The notes: generated from the sequence alone by a model not told the origin. Shown: positions 1 to 9,342, numbered from the stretch's first letter. The stretch: DNA of 64,000 nt from JAAYXS01 sp964550375 (GCA_964550375.1 CAZJYX010000002.1:62001-126000); one strand, 5' to 3'. Program-made: numbers and translations.

Positions 1-225
1 CCCGCTTAGCCACACGATCGGCAGCGTGGCATAGTACAGCACCGGCCCGTGGTATTCCTCCGGATCGTAAACATACTCTCCCGTTCGCCACAGCCCGTCG
101 AACTTGACCGCGTGCACTGCCTCATCGCCGTGCATCGGCCGCCGGTCGAGCTGCGGCAGCCGCAGCGCCAGCCCCCCGGCGACAATCAGCAGGCCCAGGC
201 CCACCGCCCAGCAACCGCGTTTCAT
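1..225 (-). CDS. Agl23-like (TIGR03663-type) membrane glycosyltransferase, N-terminal part only
   Basis: The frame begins with ATG at 225-223 and stays open to the window edge, giving the first 75 residues. Residues 7-24 form a hydrophobic signal-anchor helix. They are followed by RRPMHGDEAVHAVKF, WRTGEYVYDP and YHGPVLYY, which fit the first extracytoplasmic loop of the flippase-associated Agl23 family, a relative of GT39 mannosyltransferases; the acidic DEA is the likely catalytic region. These proteins use polyprenyl-linked sugars in the membrane. The ATG overlaps the TGA of the preceding discoidin-like gene by four bases (ATGA), so it is probably translationally coupled as the last visible gene of the operon that starts at 4474. 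The family assignment rests on recognised motif spacing in a fragment. Confidence 0.72.
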   Translation of the reverse strand, partial: MKRGCWAVGLGLLIVAGGLALRLPQLDRRPMHGDEAVHAVKFDGLWRTGEYVYDPEEYHGPVLYYATLPIVWLSG

Positions 226-1004
226 TTCGCCGGCCGCGCGAACACCTCGACCTCCACGTAGTGGTTCTGATCGTCGGTCGTGCTGCCATTACTGCAAAGC
301 CGCACGTAGCGCGCCTGCTCCCCACGCGCATCGATCAGCTTGCCCTCGTACGTGTCCCAGTACTCCTTGTCCCGGCCAATACCCAGACCGGCCGAGTTGT
401 CATGATCATTGTTGAACAGCGTGCGCACATTGGTGATGAAATCGGCGTCGTCCGCCACCTGCACGAGCACGTCATGATAGACGCGCGCGTTCAGATGGTA
501 ATGCCACACAAGTACCCCGTGCAGCGTGTACGCCTCCTTCAAGTCAATCTGTACCCATTGCACACCCGGACCCAACTCCACATATGTCCCCTCTTCGGCC
601 GCCTTCTGCCCATCCGTCACGAATTTGAGCGCTCCGATGATCGGCTCCTTGTCGCTCGACGTTACCGGCTTGTCGCGCGCCACATTCTGCGTCCCTGGCG
701 GCACCATCAACGGCGGCCGCGGCCCCTTGCGCGGCTCTTCCAGGTTCACCGAGCCCGGCGGCACGTGCCTCGGCGTGCCGCGAAAGGCCGGCTTCGGCAG
801 CTCCAGCTCCAGCGCAACCAGCCCGGCCTGCTCGGCCGCCGCCGCCTTCGCCGCCTCCCTGGTCTGTTCCGCCTGCCCCGGCTGATTGCCAACCGCCAGC
901 CCGGCCAGCACCGCCGCGACCATCAAACCCACTGCGCCCCGCGCCCAGCCACCTGCTGCCAACATGATTACCGCTCCCATGCGCCCTTTGCTCCAGGCTC
1001 TCAT
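222..1004 (-). CDS. secreted protein with C-terminal discoidin (F5/8 type C)-like domain
   Basis: 260 residues. A long N-terminal signal region (hydrophobic core about residues 20-40, ending near GLAVGNQPGQA) leads into an Ala/Glu/Pro-rich linker (40-105). The C-terminal half carries NVARDKPVTSS, WVQIDLKEAYTLHGVLVWH and ARYVRLCSNG, the order of features in galactose-binding-like F5/8 type C domains that bind carbohydrate on the cell surface or in the matrix. The chosen ATG at 1004 lies three bases after the cytochrome stop and is preceded by GAGGCGG. It sits between a multihaem cytochrome and an Agl23-like gene, and overlaps the latter by four bases. Ligand and function are not known; the domain call is moderate. 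Confidence 0.7.
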   Translation of the reverse strand: MRAWSKGRMGAVIMLAAGGWARGAVGLMVAAVLAGLAVGNQPGQAEQTREAAKAAAAEQAGLVALELELPKPAFRGTPRHVPPGSVNLEEPRKGPRPPLMVPPGTQNVARDKPVTSSDKEPIIGALKFVTDGQKAAEEGTYVELGPGVQWVQIDLKEAYTLHGVLVWHYHLNARVYHDVLVQVADDADFITNVRTLFNNDHDNSAGLGIGRDKEYWDTYEGKLIDARGEQARYVRLCSNGSTTDDQNHYVEVEVFARPAK

Positions 1005-1007
1005 TGC

Positions 1008-3113
1008 TCATCCGCCTCGAACCGCCCGCGCCCGCCACACGCGCACCAACCACAAACCAGCGGCTACCGTCAGCCCCAACGCACTGTACAGATGAACCTC
1101 AACCAGCACCGCCTGCCCTTGGTAGCCAAACACCGGCCACATCGCCACCAGCATCGACCCGATTGTCACCAAACCCAGCACCATCGTCACCCCCAGCAGC
1201 CCTTTGGACAGCGCATCACTCATGTTTAGCACGCCCGTACCCTGCCAGCCGAAACGCCGCCGCCCACCCCACAGCAACGCCAGTACCCCCAGCCCCACCG
1301 CGAACAGCGGCGCTCCGGCCATGTGCGCCAGCAGCAGCCAGCCCGACACGCCCGCTCCAACCCAGGCGCCGCCGAAGCCCGTCAGCGCACTGACCGCCAG
1401 CCCCAGCAACAGCAGCACCAGCGCCGCCGTCTCTGCCCAGCGCCGGCCGCAGTTCCGCGCCCCACCCTTCTCACACGCGCGCGACCTCGCAACCAGCAAA
1501 ACTTGCAGCACGACCGCCGCCACCACCACCGCACACACCAGCGCCGCCAGCTTGAAAACGGGCCGCACCGCGAACCCCAACGCCCACGCCCGCGTCAGCA
1601 GCCCATCGTCGCCGCGCAACGCGCACATCAGGCCCGCGTCCGCCCACGGCTGCAACGCCGAATCCACGCCCGACGCCACCGTACCGCCAAAGTAAATCAC
1701 GCCCGTGCGCGCGTGGCAGTCCTCGCAGCCCAGCGCCCCCAGCGCCTGCGCCGCCGGTCGGACATCATGCGCCATTGGCCAGCCGTAGTGCCCATCCCCA
1801 CCCGCCACCAGCCGCTCCGGCGTAATCTTCCCATCCGGCTGCCGCAGAAAGATCGGCCCCACCACCGCCGGCAGATCGTCAGCCGCCCGATCGCTCACCG
1901 CCCGTCCCAACCCGTGCGCCCGCGCCGTCTGGAACCGCGCCGGAGTCGCTGCCGGCCACGGCCCGCTGTGGCACGCCGTGCACGCCAGCCGCTCCAGGTG
2001 AATCGGCGGTAAGCCCCGGTGCAGCGGATGCGGCGCGCCATGGTGCCCGCCCAGCCGCAGCCACGGATCCTCCGCACACGCGACGCCCATGTGACAGCCC
2101 CGGCACGAATACGCCCCGACGGCCGGATCCACCCGCTCCGCTGACTCCCCCTCGTAACCGCGCACGATCAGGTGATCGAGCGCGTTTTGGTGACAATCCA
2201 CGCAACTCAGCCCGGCCGCCAGATGCACGTCCTGGGAACTGGTCGTCGCCGCCCCCGCATCCGCGCCAACCACGCGCACAGAGTGGCAGAAGTAGCACCG
2301 TTCGTTCGTCGGCCGCGGTGCAATATCGAAAAGCACCCGGTCATCCGCGTCAAAAAGCCCGACGTTCCACACCAACTCCGGCCCCCGCACGGGCGGCAGG
2401 TTCGGATCGGTCGGCATCAGCGGATCCCAGTCGTCCGGCAAATCCTTGGCGTCGCCGCGCAGCACCGCCAACCCCAGCGCCACCGTCGCCGCCCACTTGT
2501 AGTTCTCCCGCTCAATCTGCCGCGCCAGCTCCGCCGGATCGTGCTGCCGTCCGGCGGCGTGACACATCATGCAGTCGATCTCCAGCGGACCCGAAATCTC
2601 CCAGCGGGCCCGCTCGCGCGACGCCGCCACCACCTCGGCCGCCGGCTCCCCAAAGCCGCCGCCCGGCGTGTATCCGCCAAAACGCCGCAGAAACTGCCAA
2701 TCCGTAAGCCCCGCCTCGTCGGGCCGGGCCGTCCCCGGCCAACCTCGACCGGACAACAGCGTCTGCCCGCCGGTTTTCGCATCGATCAGCACCCACGGCT
2801 CACCTGCCCGGCCCCCCGGCAACCCGCGCCGCTGCTCGCTGAAATGCCAACCCCCGCTGATCAAGCGGTAATCGTGACACTTACCGCACGTCATCTTCGG
2901 CGAATACGGGCCCGCGAACGAGTCCCGCGGGTCAATGATTCGGCCGTCGTGGTCGTACAGCGAAATGCGATGCACGTACGGCGCCCGGCTGTCCGTCCGC
3001 AACAGTTGCCCGGTCTCCTCAGCCCCGAGCGCGGCGGCGGCAACCGACCAGGCCAACACCGGCAGCAACGCCCCGGCCCGCACCCCCCGGCGCAATGCCC
3101 CCGCCACAGCCAC
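1008..3113 (-). CDS. seven-haem c-type cytochrome with C-terminal membrane domain
   Basis: Seven CxxCH haem-attachment motifs are visible in order: CGKCH, CMMCH, CYFCH, CVDCH, CRGCH, CTACH, CEDCH. The last third has at least four hydrophobic helices (VFKLAALVCAVVVAAVV and following), so a periplasmic haem domain is tethered to the membrane, probably passing electrons to or from the quinone pool. The frame is open to 3206, but that would overlap the upstream oxidoreductase by 82 bases; GTG at 3113 gives a clean signal peptide (VAGALRR then ALLPVLAWSVAAAALG) and an 11-base gap. Length from this start is 701 residues. It is co-transcribed with a Tat-exported oxidoreductase upstream and a discoidin-like protein downstream. 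Electron donor and acceptor cannot be told from sequence. Confidence 0.85.
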   Translation of the reverse strand: MAVAGALRRGVRAGALLPVLAWSVAAAALGAEETGQLLRTDSRAPYVHRISLYDHDGRIIDPRDSFAGPYSPKMTCGKCHDYRLISGGWHFSEQRRGLPGGRAGEPWVLIDAKTGGQTLLSGRGWPGTARPDEAGLTDWQFLRRFGGYTPGGGFGEPAAEVVAASRERARWEISGPLEIDCMMCHAAGRQHDPAELARQIERENYKWAATVALGLAVLRGDAKDLPDDWDPLMPTDPNLPPVRGPELVWNVGLFDADDRVLFDIAPRPTNERCYFCHSVRVVGADAGAATTSSQDVHLAAGLSCVDCHQNALDHLIVRGYEGESAERVDPAVGAYSCRGCHMGVACAEDPWLRLGGHHGAPHPLHRGLPPIHLERLACTACHSGPWPAATPARFQTARAHGLGRAVSDRAADDLPAVVGPIFLRQPDGKITPERLVAGGDGHYGWPMAHDVRPAAQALGALGCEDCHARTGVIYFGGTVASGVDSALQPWADAGLMCALRGDDGLLTRAWALGFAVRPVFKLAALVCAVVVAAVVLQVLLVARSRACEKGGARNCGRRWAETAALVLLLLGLAVSALTGFGGAWVGAGVSGWLLLAHMAGAPLFAVGLGVLALLWGGRRRFGWQGTGVLNMSDALSKGLLGVTMVLGLVTIGSMLVAMWPVFGYQGQAVLVEVHLYSALGLTVAAGLWLVRVWRARAVRGG

Positions 3114-3124
3114 GCTCTGGCAGC

Positions 3125-4474
3125 TCAAACAACGAACTCCTTCGGGTCGAAGACATACCGACAACCCGCCGCGACCGCATCGTTCGCCCGCATCACCGCC
3201 ACGCACGTCCCGTACGCCACCTCCGGCGGACAGGTCAGCTCCGCCCGCCCCCGAATCGCGTCGAAGAAGTTCTCCAGGTGCAGTTGCACCGAGCGCTTCA
3301 TGCTCGCGGCCAGCAACTCCTGCGTCTCGGCGGCCTTCTCGCCCTCGCCCGTCAGCGTCTCGCCAATCTTCAGCTCGATCGCCTCGCGCCCCATCTGCTC
3401 GACCTTCTCCGCCTCATCCTCCCACTCGCGCCGCTTGGCGTGCGCCTCACGCAGCACGTAGCCGGTCTTGCCGTCGTCGGAAATAGTCAGCGACCCCTCG
3501 TCGCCCATGAACTGCTCGTAGAACCCGCCATGGCTGGTCGTGTTCAACACCTGGTACATCCCGCGCACCGGTCCGCCCGGCGTCTCGTACTCGTAAATCG
3601 CCATGACGTTGTCGTACCAGTCACGCCCGGCCTGCTCCCGGTAGTAGTCCAGCCCGCCGCTCGCCAGCACCGCTCGCGGATGCCCCCGCAGGAACCAGTC
3701 AAAGATGTCAACCTGGTGTGAGCCCAGGTCCGCCATCGGTCCCCCCGAGTACTTGCGATACCAGCGCCAGTTGCGGAACTCGTCCATCGAGCCGTAGCCG
3801 CAGCGCCCCAGCGTCTCCGCATCCAGCTCCTTGCCCTGCGGCCAGCCCTGCTCCTCCAGCCGCGCCCGGTTCCACTGGGCATAGCAGTGCGTCATTCGCC
3901 CGAGAATGCGGTCCTTCTCGATCATCTGCAGCGCGTGGACATAGCGCGGACTGCTGCGCCGCTGATGCCCGATCTGCAAGTGCCGGCCGGTCTCGCGGGC
4001 CGCCAGCACCATCTGCCGCGCCCCCTCCACCGTGTTCGACATCTCCTTCTCGCAGTACACGTGCTTGCCGGCCCGCAAGCACGCCACCGTCTGCTCCGCG
4101 TGTACCCAGTCCGGCGTCGCCACAATGACCGCGTCCAGGTGCCGCTCCCGCTCCAGCATCTCACGGTAGTCCGCGTACACGCTCACCGGCTGGTCGTACT
4201 TCTTCAAGATGTTCTGCGCGTACTCCTGGTGGTACGGCCAGACGTCGCAGATCGCCACAAACCGCACGTTCGGGATCTTCAGGCAGTTTGTCAGCAGCCA
4301 GCGCCCCTGGCTGCCCGGCCCGATCATCGCCACGGCCAGCTCGTCCCCGTCGCCGCCCGCCGCCGCCTGCGCCCACGCCGGCACACTCAACGCCACTCCG
4401 GCCGCCGCCGCGGCCTGCACAAACTCCCGCCGCGTGATCCTGTTTCCCGACTGCATGCTCGACTCATTGCTCAT
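3125..4474 (-). CDS. Gfo/Idh/MocA family oxidoreductase, Tat-exported
   Basis: 449 residues. The N-terminus has a twin-arginine motif (ITRREFVQ) and an Ala-rich hydrophobic stretch ending in AWAQAAA, so it is exported folded, with its cofactor, by the Tat pathway. The Rossmann region (LAVAMIGPGSQGRWL) and the second conserved block (HVYCEKEMSNT, an EKE variant of the family EKP motif) identify a GFO/IDH/MocA NAD(P)-dependent sugar or inositol dehydrogenase-like protein; GHQRRSSPRY and DLGSHQVDIFDW belong to the C-terminal catalytic domain. Such Tat-exported copies are numerous in planctomycetes. It is the first gene of the minus-strand operon that continues with the cytochrome, and a good sigma70-type promoter lies upstream at 4526-4555. 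Substrate unknown. Confidence 0.92.
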   Translation of the reverse strand: MSNESSMQSGNRITRREFVQAAAAAGVALSVPAWAQAAAGGDGDELAVAMIGPGSQGRWLLTNCLKIPNVRFVAICDVWPYHQEYAQNILKKYDQPVSVYADYREMLERERHLDAVIVATPDWVHAEQTVACLRAGKHVYCEKEMSNTVEGARQMVLAARETGRHLQIGHQRRSSPRYVHALQMIEKDRILGRMTHCYAQWNRARLEEQGWPQGKELDAETLGRCGYGSMDEFRNWRWYRKYSGGPMADLGSHQVDIFDWFLRGHPRAVLASGGLDYYREQAGRDWYDNVMAIYEYETPGGPVRGMYQVLNTTSHGGFYEQFMGDEGSLTISDDGKTGYVLREAHAKRREWEDEAEKVEQMGREAIELKIGETLTGEGEKAAETQELLAASMKRSVQLHLENFFDAIRGRAELTCPPEVAYGTCVAVMRANDAVAAGCRYVFDPKEFVV

Positions 4475-4525
4475 GGATTACCTGCTGGTTGCGCTCCACT
4501 CCCCCGCGCGTCTGCCAAGTGCCAC

Positions 4526-4555
4526 AATGTAGCCCGCCGCCGCCAAGAGCGTCAA
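4526..4555 (-). promoter_or_regulatory. sigma70-type promoter for the 4474-1 operon
   Basis: On the minus strand TTGACG (4555-4550) is separated by 18 bases from TACATT (4531-4526). This is the closest match to the -35/-10 consensus seen in the window, and it leaves a leader of about 45 bases before the ATG at 4474. Confidence 0.55.
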
Positions 4556-4665
4556 ACTCATGCCCCCGCCGCACCGCTCCGGCCGGCCACGTCCGTTGCC
4601 CTGCGGGCCCGCTCCGGCTATCGTGCCGCCGTCGCCAGATAGCCCACGGATGGCCGCCGATCGCC

Positions 4666-5433
4666 ATGGAAAGCGTCCCCGACAAACCGCCGCTACTGCT
4701 GCCAGAATCCTCCGAACAACCCTCGCTTTCCGTCGTTATCCCGGCCTTCAACGAGGCCGCCCGCATCCTGAATACCCTCACTCGCATCCATGAGTACCTC
4801 CTCGGTTCCGGCTGGCGCTTCGAGCTCGTCATCATCGACGACGGCAGCCGCGACGACACCGTCTCCATCGTTCGCGACTTCGCCCGCCACAACCGCAACG
4901 TCCGCCTAATCATCAATCCCCGCAACCGCGGCAAAGGCTTCGCCGTCCGGCAAGGCATGCTCGTCGCCGCCGGCGACCTCATGCTCATGTGCGATGCTGA
5001 CCTCTCAACGCCCATCGAGCAAATTGAGCAACTCCTACCCTGGACGCAACGCGGCTGCCACGTCGTCATCGGCTCCCGCGACCTGCCTGACTCGCGCCTC
5101 GACCCCCCGCAGCCCGCCCGCCGTCGCCGACTGGCCGCGATCTTCCGTACGCTGCGCCGCCTGCTGCTCCTGCCGGAATTGCGCGACACCCAATGCGGCT
5201 TCAAGCTCTTCCGCCACGATGCGGCCCGCGCCATCTTCAGCCGCCAGCGCTGTAACGGCTGGCTCTTCGACTGCGAGGTCCTCGGCCTGGCCGACCGGCT
5301 CGGCTTTCGCATCCAGGAGGTCGGCGTCCACTGGCAGGACAACGCCGACAGCAGCGTCCGCCTGCTCCCCGCCGCCCTCGCCGCCCTTCCCACCCTGCTG
5401 CTGATTCGCCTGCGACTGCTGAAAGTCCGCTAA
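4666..5433 (+). CDS. GT2 glycosyltransferase, dolichyl/polyprenyl-phosphate sugar synthase type
   Basis: 255 residues from the ATG at 4666. GT-A fold motifs are in order: SVVIPAFNEAARI, VIIDDGSRDDT, NRGKGFAVRQGM, MLMCDADLSTP (nucleotide-sugar and metal binding) and DTQCGFKLFR, with WLFDCEVL towards the end. This set matches dolichyl-phosphate beta-glucosyltransferase and bacterial polyprenyl-phosphate glycosyltransferases, which transfer a sugar from a nucleotide sugar to a lipid phosphate at the inner membrane. The lipid-linked product would be a natural donor for the Agl23-like protein at the left edge, but that link is inference. The frame is open upstream to 4489 without another convincing start. 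It is convergent with the DUF456 gene, 14 bases apart. Confidence 0.88.
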   Translation: MESVPDKPPLLLPESSEQPSLSVVIPAFNEAARILNTLTRIHEYLLGSGWRFELVIIDDGSRDDTVSIVRDFARHNRNVRLIINPRNRGKGFAVRQGMLVAAGDLMLMCDADLSTPIEQIEQLLPWTQRGCHVVIGSRDLPDSRLDPPQPARRRRLAAIFRTLRRLLLLPELRDTQCGFKLFRHDAARAIFSRQRCNGWLFDCEVLGLADRLGFRIQEVGVHWQDNADSSVRLLPAALAALPTLLLIRLRLLKVR

Positions 5434-5447
5434 CGCAGCTCACGCCA

Positions 5448-5981
5448 TCACGGCCAGAACGCCGCCACGGCCACTATGAGCCAGATGACCGTCCCGACTG
5501 CCAGCTTGATCATTCGCCCTGCCAGCGTCCCCACGCCCGCCCCCACGCCCGATTTCACCGACACCGCCAGCGTTCGCCCGCTCCATAACTCCAGCAGCCA
5601 CGCCCCCGCCGCCGCCCCTACACATGCCCCGATCAAGGTTCCCACCACCGGCACCGGAATCAGCGGCGTCGCCACGATCGCACCAACAAAGCCGCCCAGG
5701 AGCGCGCCGCCGGCTCCCCAGCGGCTCCCGCCCGCCCGCGTTGCCCCCAGCACGCCGGTCAGCAGCTCGGCCGCCTCGGCCAGTGCCGCCAACATGGCAA
5801 TCGCGACCAGCGTCGTCACGCTGAACATCCGGCCCGCCCCCGTGTCCGGATCGCCCCATTGCCACCACGCCAGCGCCGCCGTGGATGCCACCATGAGCCA
5901 CGTCCCCGGCAGACCCAGCAGCACCGTGACCAGCCAGCCGGCATTGAGCAGCACCAGCAGCGTGGCCCACAAGTACATCAT
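5448..5981 (-). CDS. DUF456 family membrane protein
   Basis: 177 residues, almost entirely hydrophobic. An N-terminal helix pair (WATLLVLLNAGWLVTVLLGLPGTWLMV) is followed by a Gly-rich central hairpin (GAGGALLGGFVGAIVATPLIPVPV and GTLIGACVGAAAGAWLLEL) and a last helix (LIVAVAAFWP). The glycine-zipper central segment and the LPGTWLM motif are typical of DUF456, a family of unknown function common in planctomycetes and actinobacteria. It lies 82 bases downstream of the MFS gene on the same strand and may be co-transcribed with it. No catalytic residues are evident. Confidence 0.82.
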   Translation of the reverse strand: MMYLWATLLVLLNAGWLVTVLLGLPGTWLMVASTAALAWWQWGDPDTGAGRMFSVTTLVAIAMLAALAEAAELLTGVLGATRAGGSRWGAGGALLGGFVGAIVATPLIPVPVVGTLIGACVGAAAGAWLLELWSGRTLAVSVKSGVGAGVGTLAGRMIKLAVGTVIWLIVAVAAFWP

Positions 5982-6063
5982 TGCTCAGCACCACCAGGCC
6001 GGCCGACCGCCACGTAACCCGCGCGCTTCAACCGGCAGGGCAATCGGCTCGCCGCACTCCCGG

Positions 6064-7338
6064 CTAAAGCTTCTCAATCTGCCCGTCGCCGGCCCTGATG
6101 TCGTCGCGGAACAGCAGCAGGAACACCAGCGCGCATAGAACAGTGATGCCCGTCGGGACCATGAAGAAGCCCGTCCAGTTCGTCGCCCCGTCTACGCCCT
6201 TGAACAGGTCCCAGCACCAACCGGTGAACAGCGTGCCCAGGAAGTTACCCAGTCCCAGCGTGAAGAAGGCCAACAGCGCCTGCGCCGAGGCGCGCATGTC
6301 GTCCTTGGCCTTCATATTCACGTAGATCTGGGAGGCCACGAAGAAGAACGCGTAGCCCAGTCCATGCAGGGTCAGGGCGGCCACATTGACCGGCAAATTG
6401 GGAATCACGAACAACAGGTAGCGCACGGGCCAGGCCAGAATGCCGATGGCCATCGTCCGCCGCACGCCGAAACGCTTCAGCGCCACGTGCAGCAAGGCGA
6501 ACAGCACAACGATCTCGGCGACCTGGGCCACGGTCATGATCGCCGTAACCGCTGTGGACGCCGCCCCACGGTCCACCAGGAAGTTCGCCGTTGGAATGTA
6601 ATAGAACTGCAACTCGGTGGTCACCACGAACGAGACCAGGATGAACACCAGGAAGTTGCGGTCCTTCAGGAGCGAGAGGGCCTCCAGGAAGGCCAGCGGG
6701 TTCTGCGATGATTTCCGCGGCGGCGTGTGTGGCAGGGCCAGGCAGAACACCCCCATCAGCAACGAGAGCACCGCCCCAATCAGCAGCAGGTCACTCTTGT
6801 CCACCCATTGCTCCGACTGCCACGTCGAGCGGATACCCCAGACCGCCAGGCCGGCCACAATCCAGCCGATCGTGCCCCACTGCCGGATTCTGCCGAAGTC
6901 GCGCTCCGCGTCGCGCAGATTGTGGAAGCAGATCGAGTTGGTCAGGGCCAGGGTTGGGGCGTAGCACAGACTGTAGGCGAGCATCCAGCCCCACATCGGA
7001 GTGAACTCGGTCTGCGTCGCCGCCAGGTACATGAACACGGCCCCCAGCAGGTGCGCTAGGGCCAGGAATAGTTGGGTGGGCATGAAACGGTCAACGAGTT
7101 GGCCGCCGATGAAGGGAGTCACCATGCACGCCAACCACAGGCAGGCGAAGATCCAGCCGATCTGCTGCCCGCTGAAGCCCAGCGTGCTCTCCAGGTACTG
7201 CGCCAGGGCGGTGGACCACGCGCCCCAGATGGCGTACTGGAGAAACATCATGATAGAAAGACGAACCAACGGCGCCGCTCCGCGCGCGCCGGGCGTTCCG
7301 ATTTGGGCCGGCTGGGGGTTTTCCGCGCACTCACTCAT
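6064..7338 (-). CDS. MFS permease, nucleoside:H+ symporter (NupG/XapB)-like
   Basis: 424 residues with about 12 hydrophobic helices. The start of the domain (IMMFLQYAIWGAWSTALAQY) and the first inter-helix region (IGWIFACLWLACMVTPFIGG, LVDRFM) are characteristic of the nucleoside:H+ symporter branch of the major facilitator superfamily, as is the DFGRIRQWGTIGWI segment at the helix 4-5 junction. It would import a nucleoside or a related small solute by proton symport. The ATG at 7338 is preceded by GAGG at about 10 bases, and a TAGAAT -10-like hexamer lies at 7392-7387. It is divergent from the C69 dipeptidase gene. Substrate specificity is not readable. Confidence 0.88.
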   Translation of the reverse strand: MSECAENPQPAQIGTPGARGAAPLVRLSIMMFLQYAIWGAWSTALAQYLESTLGFSGQQIGWIFACLWLACMVTPFIGGQLVDRFMPTQLFLALAHLLGAVFMYLAATQTEFTPMWGWMLAYSLCYAPTLALTNSICFHNLRDAERDFGRIRQWGTIGWIVAGLAVWGIRSTWQSEQWVDKSDLLLIGAVLSLLMGVFCLALPHTPPRKSSQNPLAFLEALSLLKDRNFLVFILVSFVVTTELQFYYIPTANFLVDRGAASTAVTAIMTVAQVAEIVVLFALLHVALKRFGVRRTMAIGILAWPVRYLLFVIPNLPVNVAALTLHGLGYAFFFVASQIYVNMKAKDDMRASAQALLAFFTLGLGNFLGTLFTGWCWDLFKGVDGATNWTGFFMVPTGITVLCALVFLLLFRDDIRAGDGQIEKL

Positions 7339-7640
7339 GCCTTTGACGTCCTCTTCTCTGGACAGTGATACTCCGAGCAGGCGACGATTCTAGCGGCCTG
7401 ACCGGTGGGCGTCACGACACCCATAACGCGGTTTGATCCGACCGCGAGAAGATCCTACATTGCCCCTGCGTGTCGCCGGATGTGTGACCGAAGGCCATCC
7501 TCAGGAGCCAGGGTAGCGCAGGTGACCAATCGATACTTCCCACGTATTAGCGCCCGACTCCAGCGCCAGGCTGTCCAGACGCACTGCTGTACGCCCCGGC
7601 CGGCGCAGCCGCACTGATAACCGCGTCCCCCACGGAGAAC
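7339..7640. other. divergent intergenic region with minus-strand -10 element
   Basis: 302 bases between the divergent MFS and dipeptidase genes. A minus-strand TAGAAT (7392-7387) lies 48 bases before the MFS start. The plus-strand gene has GGAG eight bases before its ATG. No further conserved element or small gene was recognised. Confidence 0.4.
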
Positions 7641-9290
7641 ATGACCATGACCACGCCACTCTGGGCTCGCCTGCTGGCACCCGCCTTGTTCCTGCTCACC
7701 GCCCAAACCGCCGCCAGCGCCTGCACCAACGCCATTATCACCAAGGGCGCCTCCGCCGACGGCTCCGTCATCATCACCTACACCTGCGACGGCGAGTTTC
7801 ACCCGCGTCTGCAACGCTACCCCGCCGCCGACTACCCACCCGGCGAGATGCTCGACATTCGCGACTGGGGCGGCCAGCTCCGCGGCCAGATTCCCCAGGT
7901 CGCCCACACCTACGCCGTCGTCGGCCTCATGAACGAGCACCAGCTCGCCATCGCCGAAACCACCTTCGACGGCCGGCTCGAACTCCAGAACCCCACCGGC
8001 GTCATGCACTACTGGGACCTCATGCGCCTGGCCCTCCAGCGCGCCCGCACCGCCCGCGAAGCCATCCAGGTCATGATCGGCCTTGTCGAACGGTACGGCT
8101 ACCGCTCCACCGGCGAGTCCATCTCCATCGGCGATCCCAACGAGGCCTGGCTCCTTGAGATCATCGGCCGTGGCCCGGGTCGCCACGGCGCCCTGTGGGT
8201 CGCCGTCCGCATTCCCGACGGCCAGATCTGCGTCCACGCCAACAAGGCCCGCATCGGCGAGTTCCCCCTCGACGACCCCGAAAACTGCCTCTACGCCGCG
8301 GACGTCATCTCCTTCGCCGTCGAGTGCGGCTACTACGACCCCGCCTCCGGCCGGCCATTCCGCTTCTGCGACGCCTACTGCCCGCCCACGCCCAGGAATC
8401 AGCGCTACGCCGAAGCCCGCGTCTGGAGCATCTTCCGCCGCGCCGCTCCCTCGTTGAATCTCTCGCCCGACTACCACCGCGCCGTTGACGGCGCCGCGCC
8501 CTACCCGCTCCACATCAAGCCGGACCGCCCGCTCGCCCTCGCCGACGTCTTCGCGCTCATGCGCGATCACTACGAAGGCACCGACTTCGACATGACCCAG
8601 GGCCTCGACGCCGGCCCGCACAACACGCCCAACCGCTGGCGACCGATCAACTGGACCGTCGGCGACGGCGAATACACCTGGGAACGACCCATCTCAACCC
8701 AGCAGACCGGCTTCTCCTTCGTCGCCCAGTCCCGCCACTGGCTGCCCAACCCCGTCGGCGGCCTGCTCTGGTACGGCGTCGATGATACCTACACCACCTG
8801 CTACGTCCCGCTCTACTGCAGCATCGACGCGCTGCCCGAATCCTTCACCACCGGCAGCCTCGGCAGGTTCTCCTGGGACTCCGCCTGGTGGGTGTTCAAT
8901 TTCGTCGGCAATTACGCCAATCTGCGCTATTCTGACATGATCGGCGACATCCAGGCCGTGCAGCGCGACCTCGAAGGCACGCTCCTGGCACTTCAGCCCG
9001 CCGTCGAGAAGACCGCCCTCGAACTGGCCGGCAGCGATGCGCAGCTTATGCGCCGCTACCTCACCGACTACTGTGTCTGGCACGCCGAGGATGTCGTGCG
9101 CCGCTGGCGTCAACTCGGCGAGCACCTGGTGCAGAAGTACAACGACGGCTATGTGCAGGACCCCGACGGCCAACCGCAGGAGCGCGGCTATTCACCCGAA
9201 TGGCTCCGTCGCGTGCTCGCTGAACGCTCGGACCAGTATCGCCTGAAGCCGACGCCGGTGGGCGTCCCCGAGTCGCGCCTGATCGACTAG
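7641..9290 (+). CDS. C69 family dipeptidase (Ntn-hydrolase), secreted
   Basis: 549 residues. A signal peptide (residues 1-27, LLAPALFLLTAQTAASA) is followed directly by Cys28 in CTNAIITKGASADGS. The mature N-terminal Cys is the nucleophile of C69/U34 peptidases, self-processed Ntn hydrolases that cleave dipeptides. The family blocks VVGLMNEHQLAIAETTFDGR, YGYRSTGESISIGDP and EAWLLEIIGRGPG follow. GGAG precedes the ATG. Exported dipeptidases of this kind could degrade peptides released from the wall, which fits the amino-sugar recycling genes immediately downstream, although it is 65 bases away with its own stop and a small hairpin (9290-9307) in between. Confidence 0.92.
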   Translation: MTMTTPLWARLLAPALFLLTAQTAASACTNAIITKGASADGSVIITYTCDGEFHPRLQRYPAADYPPGEMLDIRDWGGQLRGQIPQVAHTYAVVGLMNEHQLAIAETTFDGRLELQNPTGVMHYWDLMRLALQRARTAREAIQVMIGLVERYGYRSTGESISIGDPNEAWLLEIIGRGPGRHGALWVAVRIPDGQICVHANKARIGEFPLDDPENCLYAADVISFAVECGYYDPASGRPFRFCDAYCPPTPRNQRYAEARVWSIFRRAAPSLNLSPDYHRAVDGAAPYPLHIKPDRPLALADVFALMRDHYEGTDFDMTQGLDAGPHNTPNRWRPINWTVGDGEYTWERPISTQQTGFSFVAQSRHWLPNPVGGLLWYGVDDTYTTCYVPLYCSIDALPESFTTGSLGRFSWDSAWWVFNFVGNYANLRYSDMIGDIQAVQRDLEGTLLALQPAVEKTALELAGSDAQLMRRYLTDYCVWHAEDVVRRWRQLGEHLVQKYNDGYVQDPDGQPQERGYSPEWLRRVLAERSDQYRLKPTPVGVPESRLID

Positions 9291-9342
9291 CGCCGGGCGG
9301 GCGGCGCGCGGCGTGAGCCTACAGATCCGGGCGGCCGTGGCG

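Noticed and set aside
261..1229. 322-codon plus-strand frame
   Set aside because: His/Arg/Pro-rich shadow of the minus-strand discoidin and cytochrome genes.
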